NCBI GenBank assembly: GCA_049652745.1
Contig: JBASEY010000023.1
Coordinates: forward strand, 62,001 to 126,000
DNA: 64,000 bases
Source of the DNA: JBASEY01 sp049652745
GTDB taxonomy: Bacteria > CSSED10-310
Direction of reading: 5' to 3'
Part shown: one piece after another, positions 1 to 8,775 of the stretch
How the letters are laid out: each line of letters begins with the position of its first letter
How positions within the stretch are numbered: the stretch's first letter is position 1
Position numbers and translations under genes: made by a program
Notes under the pieces: model-generated
Database searches by the model: none
Seen by the model: the letters and a program-made list of their open reading frames with translations, nothing else
What the model was told of the DNA's origin: nothing

Positions 1-1
1 C

Positions 2-3000
2 AGTCTTCCTGGAAACATAGATGGATACCCTGTTGCCAAGGAGTTAGGCAGAGGAGCCTCTGGAATTGTATACCTGGTTAAATTGCCGGGAAGGCAAAAA
101 TTTGCGGCATTAAAGCTTTTCACCGGAGAATTGACTGATGCCGACATTTTACGTTTTCGCAGGGAATTCGGCGCCTTGGCTCGATGTCGTCATGAAGGTA
201 TTGTTTCAGTTTATGGTTTGGGAGAGCATGAAAATTCTCCGTATATTTTAATGGAATATGTCAAAGGCAAACCCATAGACATTGCTTTGAGAGACGGTTT
301 GCGTTTGCATCAACCGTTGACTATGGACCGGATACCGAGATGTATTCAGGTGTTCAGCAGAATTTTACACATCTTGAATTATTTGCATCAACAAAGGATC
401 GTTCATAGTGACATCAAACCAGCGAACATTTTTATAAACGACAACGATCAAGTAAAAATTTTGGATTTTGGCTTGTCCTGGAACAGATCTGCCTATTCGA
501 GTTTAAAACCTGGTGGAACCGCCGGTTATCAAGCGCCGGAAATAATTTTGAACAGACCTGTTGACCTCCGCGCTGATCTCTATTCGCTTGGTGTTACATT
601 TTTTGAAATATTGTCCGGGGTTCATCCTTTCACAGGCTATAAAGATTGGCAGGATTTGCTCGGGAGACAATTAGCAGGCAAATATGCCTCTATAAAGCTG
701 CTAAACCCTGAAATAGGAGATATTTGGATCTATTTTCTCGATAAGCTCATGGCCCCGGACCCTTCAGAACGATTTTATTCGGGCGCTCAAGCCTTGGTTG
801 AACTCGACAGAATTTCTTCAGGTTCCGTTTCCACCCAGTCGCCGCCTAATACGGTGCAAGAAGAAATGTGGGGCATACTGAACACCCCTTGGGTTGGCTC
901 GGACGATCTGATATTGAGTGCCGTGAATTCATTGAACAATGGAAAAAACGTCTGTTTTGACGCTCCTGCCGGGTCAGGTAGGACGCGTTTTTTATACGAA
1001 ATTACTGGAAAGATATCACCGAACAAGCAAGTTTTAAGGATCAATGCTCATTTTGACAAACCGGAAGAATGGATTTCCCAACTTTTCAAATATGTTGTGT
1101 ATACCCAAGAAGTTGATTCCGCTGAAAAAAGAATGATAGAAGATTTCATGTCAGGGAAAAAGAAACCGTTTTCCGGAGCCGAACAAATAACTGAAGATGT
1201 ATTTAAAAGGGCTTTAGTAAACGTTTTAAACAGAAATGAATCAGACGTTTCACTACTGGTAGTTTTAGACGACGCTGATCATGGAACACCGGCTTCTTTA
1301 AGTATTCTCGCTGCGTTGCAGAATGTTCACTGGATCCAAATACTTATCGTAACGGATACGGTTTCTGAAGTTTTTCAGGATGGGTGCGAGATTATCAGTT
1401 GGACGCCTGCAACTCCTGATCATGTCAAAGAGCTGATCCAAAAAATGCTGTCGCCGGCAAGGCCTGTCAGTGACAAGGTTGCATTGTCTCTTCATAGATT
1501 GGCTCAAGGTAAACTGGGTACAATTGTCCAGTTTTTCAAAATTTGGCTTCGATCAGAACATTTGAAATTTCAGGATGGCAGATGGTTTCTGTTGCCTCCA
1601 GCGTCTTTACAACCCGCTTTTTTAGATAGTGATGTGTCTGCTGAATGGATAACAAGACGCCCGGAAATTCAAAGGGTTCTGCCGGAAAACGAACGTTTGG
1701 AACGAGAAATGCTTCGTATGATATCCGTTTCTTATAAACCTGTCACATTTGAGATTTTATCTAAATTTTTTGCCGCTCGAGAACCTTTAATCCTTGAAAC
1801 TTTGGACAAGCTGATAAGAAAAGGTTGGCTGGTCGAGTCTGTAAAAAATGAAGGAATTAAATATAAATTCGAACAAGAGCAAGACAAATCAAGCGTTTAT
1901 GAAACCTTGTCGCCTTTTCATAAACGCTATCTTCATAGAAGAATCCTTGACATAATCTCAAAGATGCCCGGTGCCGATCCGATCGAGTTAGCTGAACATG
2001 TCATTCATTCAGAAGCCCCGATTGACGTTTTACCCTACCTGGAAGATGCCGTTCAATTTGCACAAGACCATTTCGATACACAACGAGCGCTTGACTATCT
2101 TGATCAGATGCAGCGAATCATTTCCGACTCAATTAAAAGCTCGGCCGACATTTTACCGGGACCTGTTGAGTGGTCTTATCGTCAGTCTAATGTATCGAAT
2201 CTTACTGTTTTAGAAGGATTGAAAAACGCCGGAGTTTACCAGTCGGAGAAATTAAGAACTAAAGTTTTGGAAATATGGAATATAAAAGGAAATATTTTTG
2301 GCAGAACCGGTGATTATGGTTCCGCATTCGATGCCTATCAGCATATGCTTGCAGGCGCTCAAGATTTGGGTGATCAAAAGTTGGAAAGTGATGCGCTACG
2401 ATTGATAGGCCAAATTTTATATTATCAAAGAAAACTGAATGAATCCGAAAAATATTTTTTCAGATCGCTTGAGATCCGGAAAAACATAAAAGACGAGCCT
2501 GGAATAGCGGATTGCTTGAATGCTTTAGGAGTGATTGCGCAGCAGATGAATCAAAATGAAAAAGCCCATCAGTTTTTTCTTCAATCGCTGGTGATTAGAA
2601 CTGAACAAAAGGATGAACGCGGAGTGGCTTATGTCAGAAACAATCTGGCGAATCTTTATTACAGTGATAAAAAATATGATAAGGCGTTGGTAGAATTCAA
2701 AGCGGCCGCGGATGTATCCAGAAAACTCAAAGATAATATAGGCTTAGCCTACTGTTTATATAATATAGGGGGCGTCTATATTGAAATTGGACGTTATCAT
2801 GAGGCTATTGAAGCGCTTGAAGAAGCTTTGTCGATTCGCAGAAAGATGCAAGATTTGCAGGATATAGGGCACTGTCTATGGCAACAAGCGACGGCTTTGT
2901 ATAAGCTTGAAAAACACCAGGAAGCGCTTGAGCGCCTGAATGAAGCCATTGATGTTTTAGAGGAGATGGGGTTATCAGATGATGTGACGGAATGCAAAGC

Positions 3001-3058
3001 GCTGATGGAGGAGATACGGCTAAAAGCCGACAAACAAAATAAAGGAAAAAATCAATAA
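2..3058 (+). CDS. Ser/Thr protein kinase with AAA-type NTPase and TPR regions (5' truncated by window edge)
   Basis: Probable signalling kinase. The frame is open to the left edge, and the glycine-rich loop (LGRGASGIVY, about 47-76) and the ATP-binding Lys (FAALK) lie before the first internal start-like codon at 83, so the real start is outside the window. The catalytic loop HSDIKPAN (404-427) has its Asp, Lys and Asn but Ser where Arg is usual, making it a non-RD kinase. DFG (464-472) and APE (about 535-543) follow. Downstream is an NTPase region with a Walker A-like GSGRTR near 970 and a hydrophobic LLVVLDDAD strand near 1260 as Walker B. The C-terminal third (about 2270-3040) holds four to five TPR units. 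This kinase-NTPase-TPR layout is known from large bacterial STPKs and suggests a scaffolded sensor. No membrane segment is seen. The exported Ig-like genes and AAA+ regulators downstream may be partners, which is inference. Confidence 0.9.
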   Translation, partial: SLPGNIDGYPVAKELGRGASGIVYLVKLPGRQKFAALKLFTGELTDADILRFRREFGALARCRHEGIVSVYGLGEHENSPYILMEYVKGKPIDIALRDGLRLHQPLTMDRIPRCIQVFSRILHILNYLHQQRIVHSDIKPANIFINDNDQVKILDFGLSWNRSAYSSLKPGGTAGYQAPEIILNRPVDLRADLYSLGVTFFEILSGVHPFTGYKDWQDLLGRQLAGKYASIKLLNPEIGDIWIYFLDKLMAPDPSERFYSGAQALVELDRISSGSVSTQSPPNTVQEEMWGILNTPWVGSDDLILSAVNSLNNGKNVCFDAPAGSGRTRFLYEITGKISPNKQVLRINAHFDKPEEWISQLFKYVVYTQEVDSAEKRMIEDFMSGKKKPFSGAEQITEDVFKRALVNVLNRNESDVSLLVVLDDADHGTPASLSILAALQNVHWIQILIVTDTVSEVFQDGCEIISWTPATPDHVKELIQKMLSPARPVSDKVALSLHRLAQGKLGTIVQFFKIWLRSEHLKFQDGRWFLLPPASLQPAFLDSDVSAEWITRRPEIQRVLPENERLEREMLRMISVSYKPVTFEILSKFFAAREPLILETLDKLIRKGWLVESVKNEGIKYKFEQEQDKSSVYETLSPFHKRYLHRRILDIISKMPGADPIELAEHVIHSEAPIDVLPYLEDAVQFAQDHFDTQRALDYLDQMQRIISDSIKSSADILPGPVEWSYRQSNVSNLTVLEGLKNAGVYQSEKLRTKVLEIWNIKGNIFGRTGDYGSAFDAYQHMLAGAQDLGDQKLESDALRLIGQILYYQRKLNESEKYFFRSLEIRKNIKDEPGIADCLNALGVIAQQMNQNEKAHQFFLQSLVIRTEQKDERGVAYVRNNLANLYYSDKKYDKALVEFKAAADVSRKLKDNIGLAYCLYNIGGVYIEIGRYHEAIEALEEALSIRRKMQDLQDIGHCLWQQATALYKLEKHQEALERLNEAIDVLEEMGLSDDVTECKALMEEIRLKADKQNKGKNQ

Positions 3059-3120
3059 AGCGTTTTTTTAAGGCATATTGGCTTAAATTTTGCATATCGT
3101 ATGGGCGGAGGTATTGAGGT

Positions 3121-4215
3121 ATGAGGAAAAACCAGAAAGCAAAATTTCGTATTTCGTCTCCAGTCTTTGTCCCTCCAGCCCTGGTATTGATATTACTCTT
3201 GTCTGGATTCTCAGCAATCGCTTTAGCTGATGATGTTACACCTCCTTATCTTGTCAACCCTATTCCTGCTCCCGGTTCAACTACGGATAATTGGGTGATT
3301 ATCCGCACAGGCGTTTTGGACGATGAATCCGGTGTCAATCCCGACCCTGAAACCATATCCGTCGAAATTAATGGCGCCCCGCCTCGAGTGAAGCCGATTA
3401 TCGAGCCGTCTTATGGACAGAAAAAAGGTATAAAAGTAACTGTTTTGTTATTTGAAGAACCGCGAAATTACCCGATAAAAATATCGATTAAAGCTCAAGA
3501 TCTGGCTGAAATTCCAAACGTTATGCAGTCCGAATGGACATTTTATCCCGATGGAGTTTCGCAAAATCCTGCGCCTATAGTTACCTATCCGGAGAACTAT
3601 CGTTGGCTGGAATACAATTCGGAAAGAGGGTCTTTGATATATTCGTGGATTTCCAGCACATTTCACCCATTTTATCGAATGAGGTTTACATTTAGTGATA
3701 GTGAACGTGGATCAATTGATTTAGGTCCTTTTGTAGAAAAATCGACTTTTCAATCCGAGTCTTTTACCTTTGAGCTTACCCCGGATCAATGGACGGAAAT
3801 AGCCGCGCTTGGCCAAATAGCATTGGATGTGGCTCCAATCGACAAGATTAATGGAATTGAACTAACTGATTATAGTGATCAAACTAATATATTCTATATC
3901 AATGATGATGTCCCGACATTGATTCGTCCTTACCATTCAGCGTTGCTCGATCCGGTCATTCCTCCAGTTTTTGAATGGCAACCGGTTGACTCGCCCATTG
4001 ATAGCTATGTCGTTGTATTTGTGCGTCTCGATGGAGACGGGGTTTATACGGAAGATGTTAAAGTCTTTGAAGTGCCGATGTTTATAAAGAGACTTCCCTT
4101 GGATTCAACACTTTGGAATACTTTTGAATCGGGAACATGGGCATGGGCGGTTCTTGCTCGGGACTCCGATCTTGAATACAGCAATTTCATGATATATCGC
4201 TTTCTTAAGGATTAG
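3121..4215 (+). CDS. Exported Ig-like domain protein, function unknown
   Basis: Not recognised as a named family. The ATG follows a GGAGG-type ribosome site in the 3105-3112 region. The N-terminus is basic, then a hydrophobic stretch (LVLILLLSGFSAIALA) ends in an Ala-rich signal-peptidase site, so the 364-residue product is probably exported. The mature part reads as beta-sandwich modules: TPPYLVNPIPAPGSTTDN opens a Big/cadherin-like repeat with a DDESGV turn, and a second unit starts near residue 140 (PAPIVTYPENYRW). The C-terminal 35 residues resemble those of the next gene (WAWAVLARDSD versus FIWAVIATDNN), so the two look paralogous. There are no catalytic motifs or membrane anchor. A role as an envelope or extracellular binding protein tied to the adjacent kinase is only suggested by position. 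Confidence 0.8.
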   Translation: MRKNQKAKFRISSPVFVPPALVLILLLSGFSAIALADDVTPPYLVNPIPAPGSTTDNWVIIRTGVLDDESGVNPDPETISVEINGAPPRVKPIIEPSYGQKKGIKVTVLLFEEPRNYPIKISIKAQDLAEIPNVMQSEWTFYPDGVSQNPAPIVTYPENYRWLEYNSERGSLIYSWISSTFHPFYRMRFTFSDSERGSIDLGPFVEKSTFQSESFTFELTPDQWTEIAALGQIALDVAPIDKINGIELTDYSDQTNIFYINDDVPTLIRPYHSALLDPVIPPVFEWQPVDSPIDSYVVVFVRLDGDGVYTEDVKVFEVPMFIKRLPLDSTLWNTFESGTWAWAVLARDSDLEYSNFMIYRFLKD

Positions 4216-4290
4216 TGATCTGCCCCACTTCTGCTTTGGTTTTGTCGCCGGAGAAAAAATCAATAATTTGATTTAACCGCAGCGTGAATC

Positions 4291-4321
4291 TTGACATTTC
4301 GGCCGTCATCAAATATATAAT
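4291..4321 (+). promoter_or_regulatory. Candidate sigma-70-type promoter upstream of the second Ig-like gene
   Basis: A perfect TTGACA (4291-4296) is followed by an AT-rich stretch offering TATATA (4314-4319, 17-bp spacer) or a perfect TATAAT (4316-4321, 19-bp spacer). Transcription would begin around 4326-4328, inside or next to the GTGGAGG ribosome site at 4323-4329, leaving almost no leader. It could therefore be chance, or yield a nearly leaderless message. Confidence 0.35.
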
Positions 4322-4339
4322 CCGTGGAGGTTTTCAATA

Positions 4340-5761
4340 TTGATCACTTGGCGATTTAAGCAACATATAAGGATTCTAGCGTTATGCTTGGGAATGTCCT
4401 TTTTGTTCATTTCGTTTGCTCAAGCTGATAAAGGTCCCCCTAAGGTTATTAAAACGGATCCGGAACATTTGTCTTGGGGTGTTTATCCGATCCGATATAT
4501 CCATTTTTGGCTGGTCGGTTCCCCAACGAATGATATTTTTATGCCGGTAGGAGTTAACTTGGATTCGATCGAATTATGGATAAACGGTGAGCCAAAGGAA
4601 TTGACTATACAGTTTCAGGGAAACGAAAAAATCTGGGCATACACGACTGAGATACAAATTTTACCGGAATTATCAGAAGTCACATCGGTAATAATGGCGG
4701 AAGATTACCAAGGCAATCCGATGGAGCCGTATGAGTTTAAATTTGTGACCTCCAAACTTCCTGACCAAAAACCGCCATTCATATATAATTTTCTGCCCTC
4801 ACACCAATCAATCGATAATGACCGTCTCCCTTTGATTTCATGCACCATCGAAGATTATGATACTGGAGTTGATCTAAATTCTTTGGTTCTCAAGGTGAAT
4901 GGCTTAAAATTGCCGTTTACATTTGCTGAGTTGGAGGATGGCTATGTCATTTATGTAATCCCGCCGGCTCCTTTTTTATATGAACAATGGGTTAATGTAT
5001 TTGTAAGCGTCAAAGATTATGCAAATAATTTAAGCGAACAATATTGGAATTTCAGAATTCGATCGGCTCCTCCGAAGGCTCCTAATTTGTTCTTTCCCTC
5101 AGATGGCGCTTTGTTGAATTACCAACTTGAGAATGGGACCATCCGCTTTGTTTGGCAGATAGAAAATCCTGAGCACTCCTTTCGTCTTCGGATAAAACCT
5201 TCCGACGGTCCTATTTCACATGTTTTTGATCTAGAACCCGGTGACTACTGGTCTACCGATAACTTCGCCGGGTTCAATTTCACTTTGAGTTATAATCTTT
5301 GGTTCCAATTTTCTTGTAAAGAAAATATAGATTGGTCTGTGGCGGTTATAGACAAAAAAGATGGTGTTGCCATTTCGCCTTATTCGAATTGGTCTTCAGT
5401 GATTTTAGCACCTCCGAATGCAGTTGTTTTACGTTCACCGGAATCAGGCGTATCCTTTGGCTATTTCAACCAGCCTCCTTTGTTTGTATGGGATAAATTC
5501 AGCAATGCGGAAAGTTATATGCTGGGAATTGCGAAACTCGACTTCGCCACAGGTTTTTTTCAGAGTCGCTACACTATAAATTTTCAAGCCAATGTAACGT
5601 CATTTCGATTGTCTAACGATGTGTGGAGATCACTGGGTTCCGGACTTTTCATCTGGGCTGTCATAGCAACGGATAATAATGGAAACCTATCAGATTTTAT
5701 GAATTACGAGTTTAATATTCTGTCTCCGGCGATTATAAACAACCCCTTGAGCATACATTAA
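4340..5761 (+). CDS. Exported Ig-like domain protein, paralogue of the preceding gene
   Basis: This 473-residue product starts with TTG, chosen because GTGGAGG lies 10 bases upstream and because the first 30 residues form a signal peptide (basic start, then ILALCLGMSFLFISFAQA). The mature protein has at least three beta-sandwich-like units: one after the signal (PPKVIKTDPEHLSWGV), one from residue about 150 (PPFIYNFLPSHQSIDND, an Ig-like opening), and units beginning PKAPNLFFPSDGA and APPNAVVLRSPESGV. The end resembles that of the upstream Ig-like protein (WAVIATDNNGNLSDFM). No enzyme motif is visible. The two proteins probably share a cell-surface role, for example binding or structure. The name of the domain family is my inference from pattern only. 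Confidence 0.78.
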   Translation: MITWRFKQHIRILALCLGMSFLFISFAQADKGPPKVIKTDPEHLSWGVYPIRYIHFWLVGSPTNDIFMPVGVNLDSIELWINGEPKELTIQFQGNEKIWAYTTEIQILPELSEVTSVIMAEDYQGNPMEPYEFKFVTSKLPDQKPPFIYNFLPSHQSIDNDRLPLISCTIEDYDTGVDLNSLVLKVNGLKLPFTFAELEDGYVIYVIPPAPFLYEQWVNVFVSVKDYANNLSEQYWNFRIRSAPPKAPNLFFPSDGALLNYQLENGTIRFVWQIENPEHSFRLRIKPSDGPISHVFDLEPGDYWSTDNFAGFNFTLSYNLWFQFSCKENIDWSVAVIDKKDGVAISPYSNWSSVILAPPNAVVLRSPESGVSFGYFNQPPLFVWDKFSNAESYMLGIAKLDFATGFFQSRYTINFQANVTSFRLSNDVWRSLGSGLFIWAVIATDNNGNLSDFMNYEFNILSPAIINNPLSIH

Positions 5762-5823
5762 AAAACTGACATTATTAGCTTGATTGTGTGGGTGATTATT
5801 TCCAAAATTGGAGCTGACCCAGT

Positions 5824-8760
5824 GTGGCCGATAAAAAAGAAAAATTCAGAGATTGGTTAGAGTCTGTTGAAAATGCATTTCTTGCTGGTGATTTAGAGCA
5901 AAGTGAAACGCTTCTAGGTACACCGGCTGAATCTATTGCTCAAACAAAAGATCAACGCCTTGCGTATGATTTCTTGAAAATTCGACACTACTGGCACGGT
6001 GGAGATTTAATTACCGCACTGAAGAATCTACAAAAATTCCTCCGACATCCTGACTTGAAAATCGGCTCAGATCTCTGGATTGACGCCATGATCTTACACG
6101 CACATATCAGCTATTCAAATGCTCAAATTTCTTCATCTGAAAAAATATTGAAAAAAATAATCAATACAATAGATAAATCGTCTCCTTTATGGCAGGACGT
6201 TCATTTCAATCTTGCTTCGATAGCCCGGGACCAAGGCTTGATAAGCGAAGCGCTAAAATTGTTACAGGATGTGATTGTATTTCCCGGATCCAGTCCAGAG
6301 CTTCTGAGCAGGGCTGCTTTAGCCATTGCAAAAATAAAGTCTGATTTGGGATTGGAAGGTACTGTTGATTATACACGGATCGTAATTGAAAAAGCACCGA
6401 AATGGGGAGGTTGGAATTCTTTAAAAACCGCCGAGGTTTTAAAAGCTCTATCGGATTTTAGAGAAGGTTCATTTGGATCAGCCATTAAAGAGCTCTATAG
6501 ACATATGCACGAGGCTGATGAATCAAATTTTACCGAGCCTGCTATCCGCTCGCGCCTCGCTCTGTCTGAAGCATTGATTACTTTGGGTGACTATGCATCA
6601 GCAAAAAGCCTCTTATTGGAAATTGATGATATAATGAAAAATCTTCAGATATCGGATCTGAAATACCTTCAAAATCAAGCTGAATTGCTCTGGTTTAAGG
6701 CGGATATCAGACAAGAGGAACAGAAAAATAGATTATGGGGAGCATTGGACAGAGTCGAAATTCTTCTAGCTGTTATTGCAAAATACCCAAGGCCCCCCGG
6801 CCCCGCTCAATTTTGGCTGCTTCTTGGAGAAATCCAATCAAAACTCGATTTGACGGATGCAGCTCTTCGAAGTTTTCAGCGGGCGCAATCGGAAGCGGAA
6901 TCGATTGGGTCGATATCGATAAATGCAGCGGCACGTTTCGCTGCAGCCAACATAAAATGGCGCAGCCTTTCGGACACAGAGAAATCACAAAGTAGGTATA
7001 AAATTTTATCCGAAACGACGCAAATCTTAGATATATTGGGCTCTTCCGGCCGGCCTGAACTCGAGTGGCAGATTCACTTTCTGCGAGGAGAAATATTTGA
7101 AAATTCAGGCGAACAATACCCAGCAAAAGAGGAGATGAAGCTAGCGGCGCACACGGTTAAAAGCCTTATTGAATCAATTGACAACCCATCTTTACAAACT
7201 CTTTTCCGTCAAGCGGAAGACCGTCATCAGGCCCTCCTGTATCTCCAGTCTTTTCAGGATTTAATACCTATCGAATCATTGACACAGTCCAAACCTAAAA
7301 AAAACGAGTTTGAAAAACTACGATCGGAAATTACCGATTTAAGCCAATCACAGTTATTACAGGAGATACTTCAAGCGATGCTTGATCTTCATTCTGTCAA
7401 TGGGATTACCGGTTTATTTGATGTTTTGCTACGTTATTCATTGCAGACGGTCGATGGCGATCGAGCTGAAATATTGATGTTTTCACATGATAAAACTTAC
7501 GAAAACTATGGTGCAAAATATCGTTCAGGTGGTGATCATCTCGATAGTTATTCAATACCGGAAAAGTGGGTGTTGGAATCTGCAGCAGGAACTCGGTTAA
7601 TGACTTATTTCTGGGATGTAAGTGATTTTAATGATCAGCCGCGTTTCCTTTTAACGGCTCCACTGTACGATAAAAACGTTCTGAAGGCATTGCTATGTAT
7701 TGATAGAGTTCAAAGAAAAGGTGATTTTTCCGATGAAGATCGAGCTATACTCTCCACGCTAATCAGTGTCGCCTCTGTCGCATATTCTTCATTGGCTTCT
7801 CGAGAAAAGCTGACCAAGCTTTCTGATCAGTTGCGCAGAGAAATCGTCCCGGAATTCCCTGATATTATCGGGCAAAGTGAAGCGATGAAGAAAATTTTTC
7901 TGCAAATACAAAGGATTGCCTCTTCCGATATTCCAGTGGTAATTGTGGGGGAGACAGGGACGGGTAAGGATTTGATAGCCAGAACGATTCATTCAATAGG
8001 AAACCGTTCGCATGCGCCTTTCATTCATTTGGATTGTTCTGCAATTCCGGCGAGTTTGTTGGAGAGTGAGTTGTTTGGCATAGCTGATGGAGTGGCGACA
8101 GGCGTAGAATCCAGGATAGGTTTGATTGAGTATGCTCATGATGGAACTATTTTGCTGAATGAAGTTGGAGATATACCTTTGAGTACTCAAGCGAAACTTT
8201 TACGTGTACTTCAGGAAAAGGAATTTCTAGCGGTAGGTTCTTATCAGCCCGTATCGGTCAATGTTCGAATCCTTTCGACATCGACCGAAAGTCTTGAGAC
8301 ATTGGTTCAAGAAGAAAAACTACGTGAAGATTTTTATTATAGGATCAATGGGTTGACAATTGAGATTCCTCCTTTGAGGAAAAGAGACGGTGACATAGTG
8401 TTATTGGCGCGGACTTTTTTGCAGCGATATAATCTTGAATTTAAAAAGCAAAAGACGGGGTTTGAGCCGAATGTTTTCGATGCGATGCATGCTTATAATT
8501 GGCCGGGAAATATCAGAGAACTTGAGCATATGATTCGTAGAGCGGTCTTGTTATGTAAGGGCGATAGGATAACCTTGCAAGATATGAACCTTCCTGAAGT
8601 GAGAAAAGAAAAGTTTACCATGACTCAAGCCATTCGTCAGATGGAAATAGACTCTGCAAAGGAAGCTTTTAACCTCAGCCATAAAAAAGTCAAAGAAGCT
8701 GCGAAGGCGTTGGATATTTCTGTGAAGAAATTAGAGCAGCTTTTGTCGGCTTCGGAGTAA
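5824..8760 (+). CDS. TPR-GAF-AAA+ sigma-54-activator-like regulator with altered ATPase motifs
   Basis: A 978-residue regulator starting at GTG. The first ~470 residues are helical TPR-like repeats, followed by a GAF-like domain (about 510-650). The AAA+ domain of the NtrC/PspF class begins at EFPDIIGQSEAMKK, and a short Fis-type helix-turn-helix ends the protein (VKEAAKALDISVKKLEQLL). Walker A is intact (GETGTGKD, residues 709-716) and the PPLRKRDGDI segment with its arginines is present. Three positions are unusual. The sigma-54 contact loop GAFTGA reads GVATGV (756-761). The Walker B Asp is Asn779 (LLNEVGD; codon AAT at 8158-8160). The sensor I ATN motif reads STST. ATP hydrolysis may be weak or lost. 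The start of the next gene is 15 bases downstream, so the pair is probably co-transcribed and may assemble together. Confidence 0.88.
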   Translation: MADKKEKFRDWLESVENAFLAGDLEQSETLLGTPAESIAQTKDQRLAYDFLKIRHYWHGGDLITALKNLQKFLRHPDLKIGSDLWIDAMILHAHISYSNAQISSSEKILKKIINTIDKSSPLWQDVHFNLASIARDQGLISEALKLLQDVIVFPGSSPELLSRAALAIAKIKSDLGLEGTVDYTRIVIEKAPKWGGWNSLKTAEVLKALSDFREGSFGSAIKELYRHMHEADESNFTEPAIRSRLALSEALITLGDYASAKSLLLEIDDIMKNLQISDLKYLQNQAELLWFKADIRQEEQKNRLWGALDRVEILLAVIAKYPRPPGPAQFWLLLGEIQSKLDLTDAALRSFQRAQSEAESIGSISINAAARFAAANIKWRSLSDTEKSQSRYKILSETTQILDILGSSGRPELEWQIHFLRGEIFENSGEQYPAKEEMKLAAHTVKSLIESIDNPSLQTLFRQAEDRHQALLYLQSFQDLIPIESLTQSKPKKNEFEKLRSEITDLSQSQLLQEILQAMLDLHSVNGITGLFDVLLRYSLQTVDGDRAEILMFSHDKTYENYGAKYRSGGDHLDSYSIPEKWVLESAAGTRLMTYFWDVSDFNDQPRFLLTAPLYDKNVLKALLCIDRVQRKGDFSDEDRAILSTLISVASVAYSSLASREKLTKLSDQLRREIVPEFPDIIGQSEAMKKIFLQIQRIASSDIPVVIVGETGTGKDLIARTIHSIGNRSHAPFIHLDCSAIPASLLESELFGIADGVATGVESRIGLIEYAHDGTILLNEVGDIPLSTQAKLLRVLQEKEFLAVGSYQPVSVNVRILSTSTESLETLVQEEKLREDFYYRINGLTIEIPPLRKRDGDIVLLARTFLQRYNLEFKKQKTGFEPNVFDAMHAYNWPGNIRELEHMIRRAVLLCKGDRITLQDMNLPEVRKEKFTMTQAIRQMEIDSAKEAFNLSHKKVKEAAKALDISVKKLEQLLSASE

Positions 8761-8775
8761 TCGGAGATTTTATAG

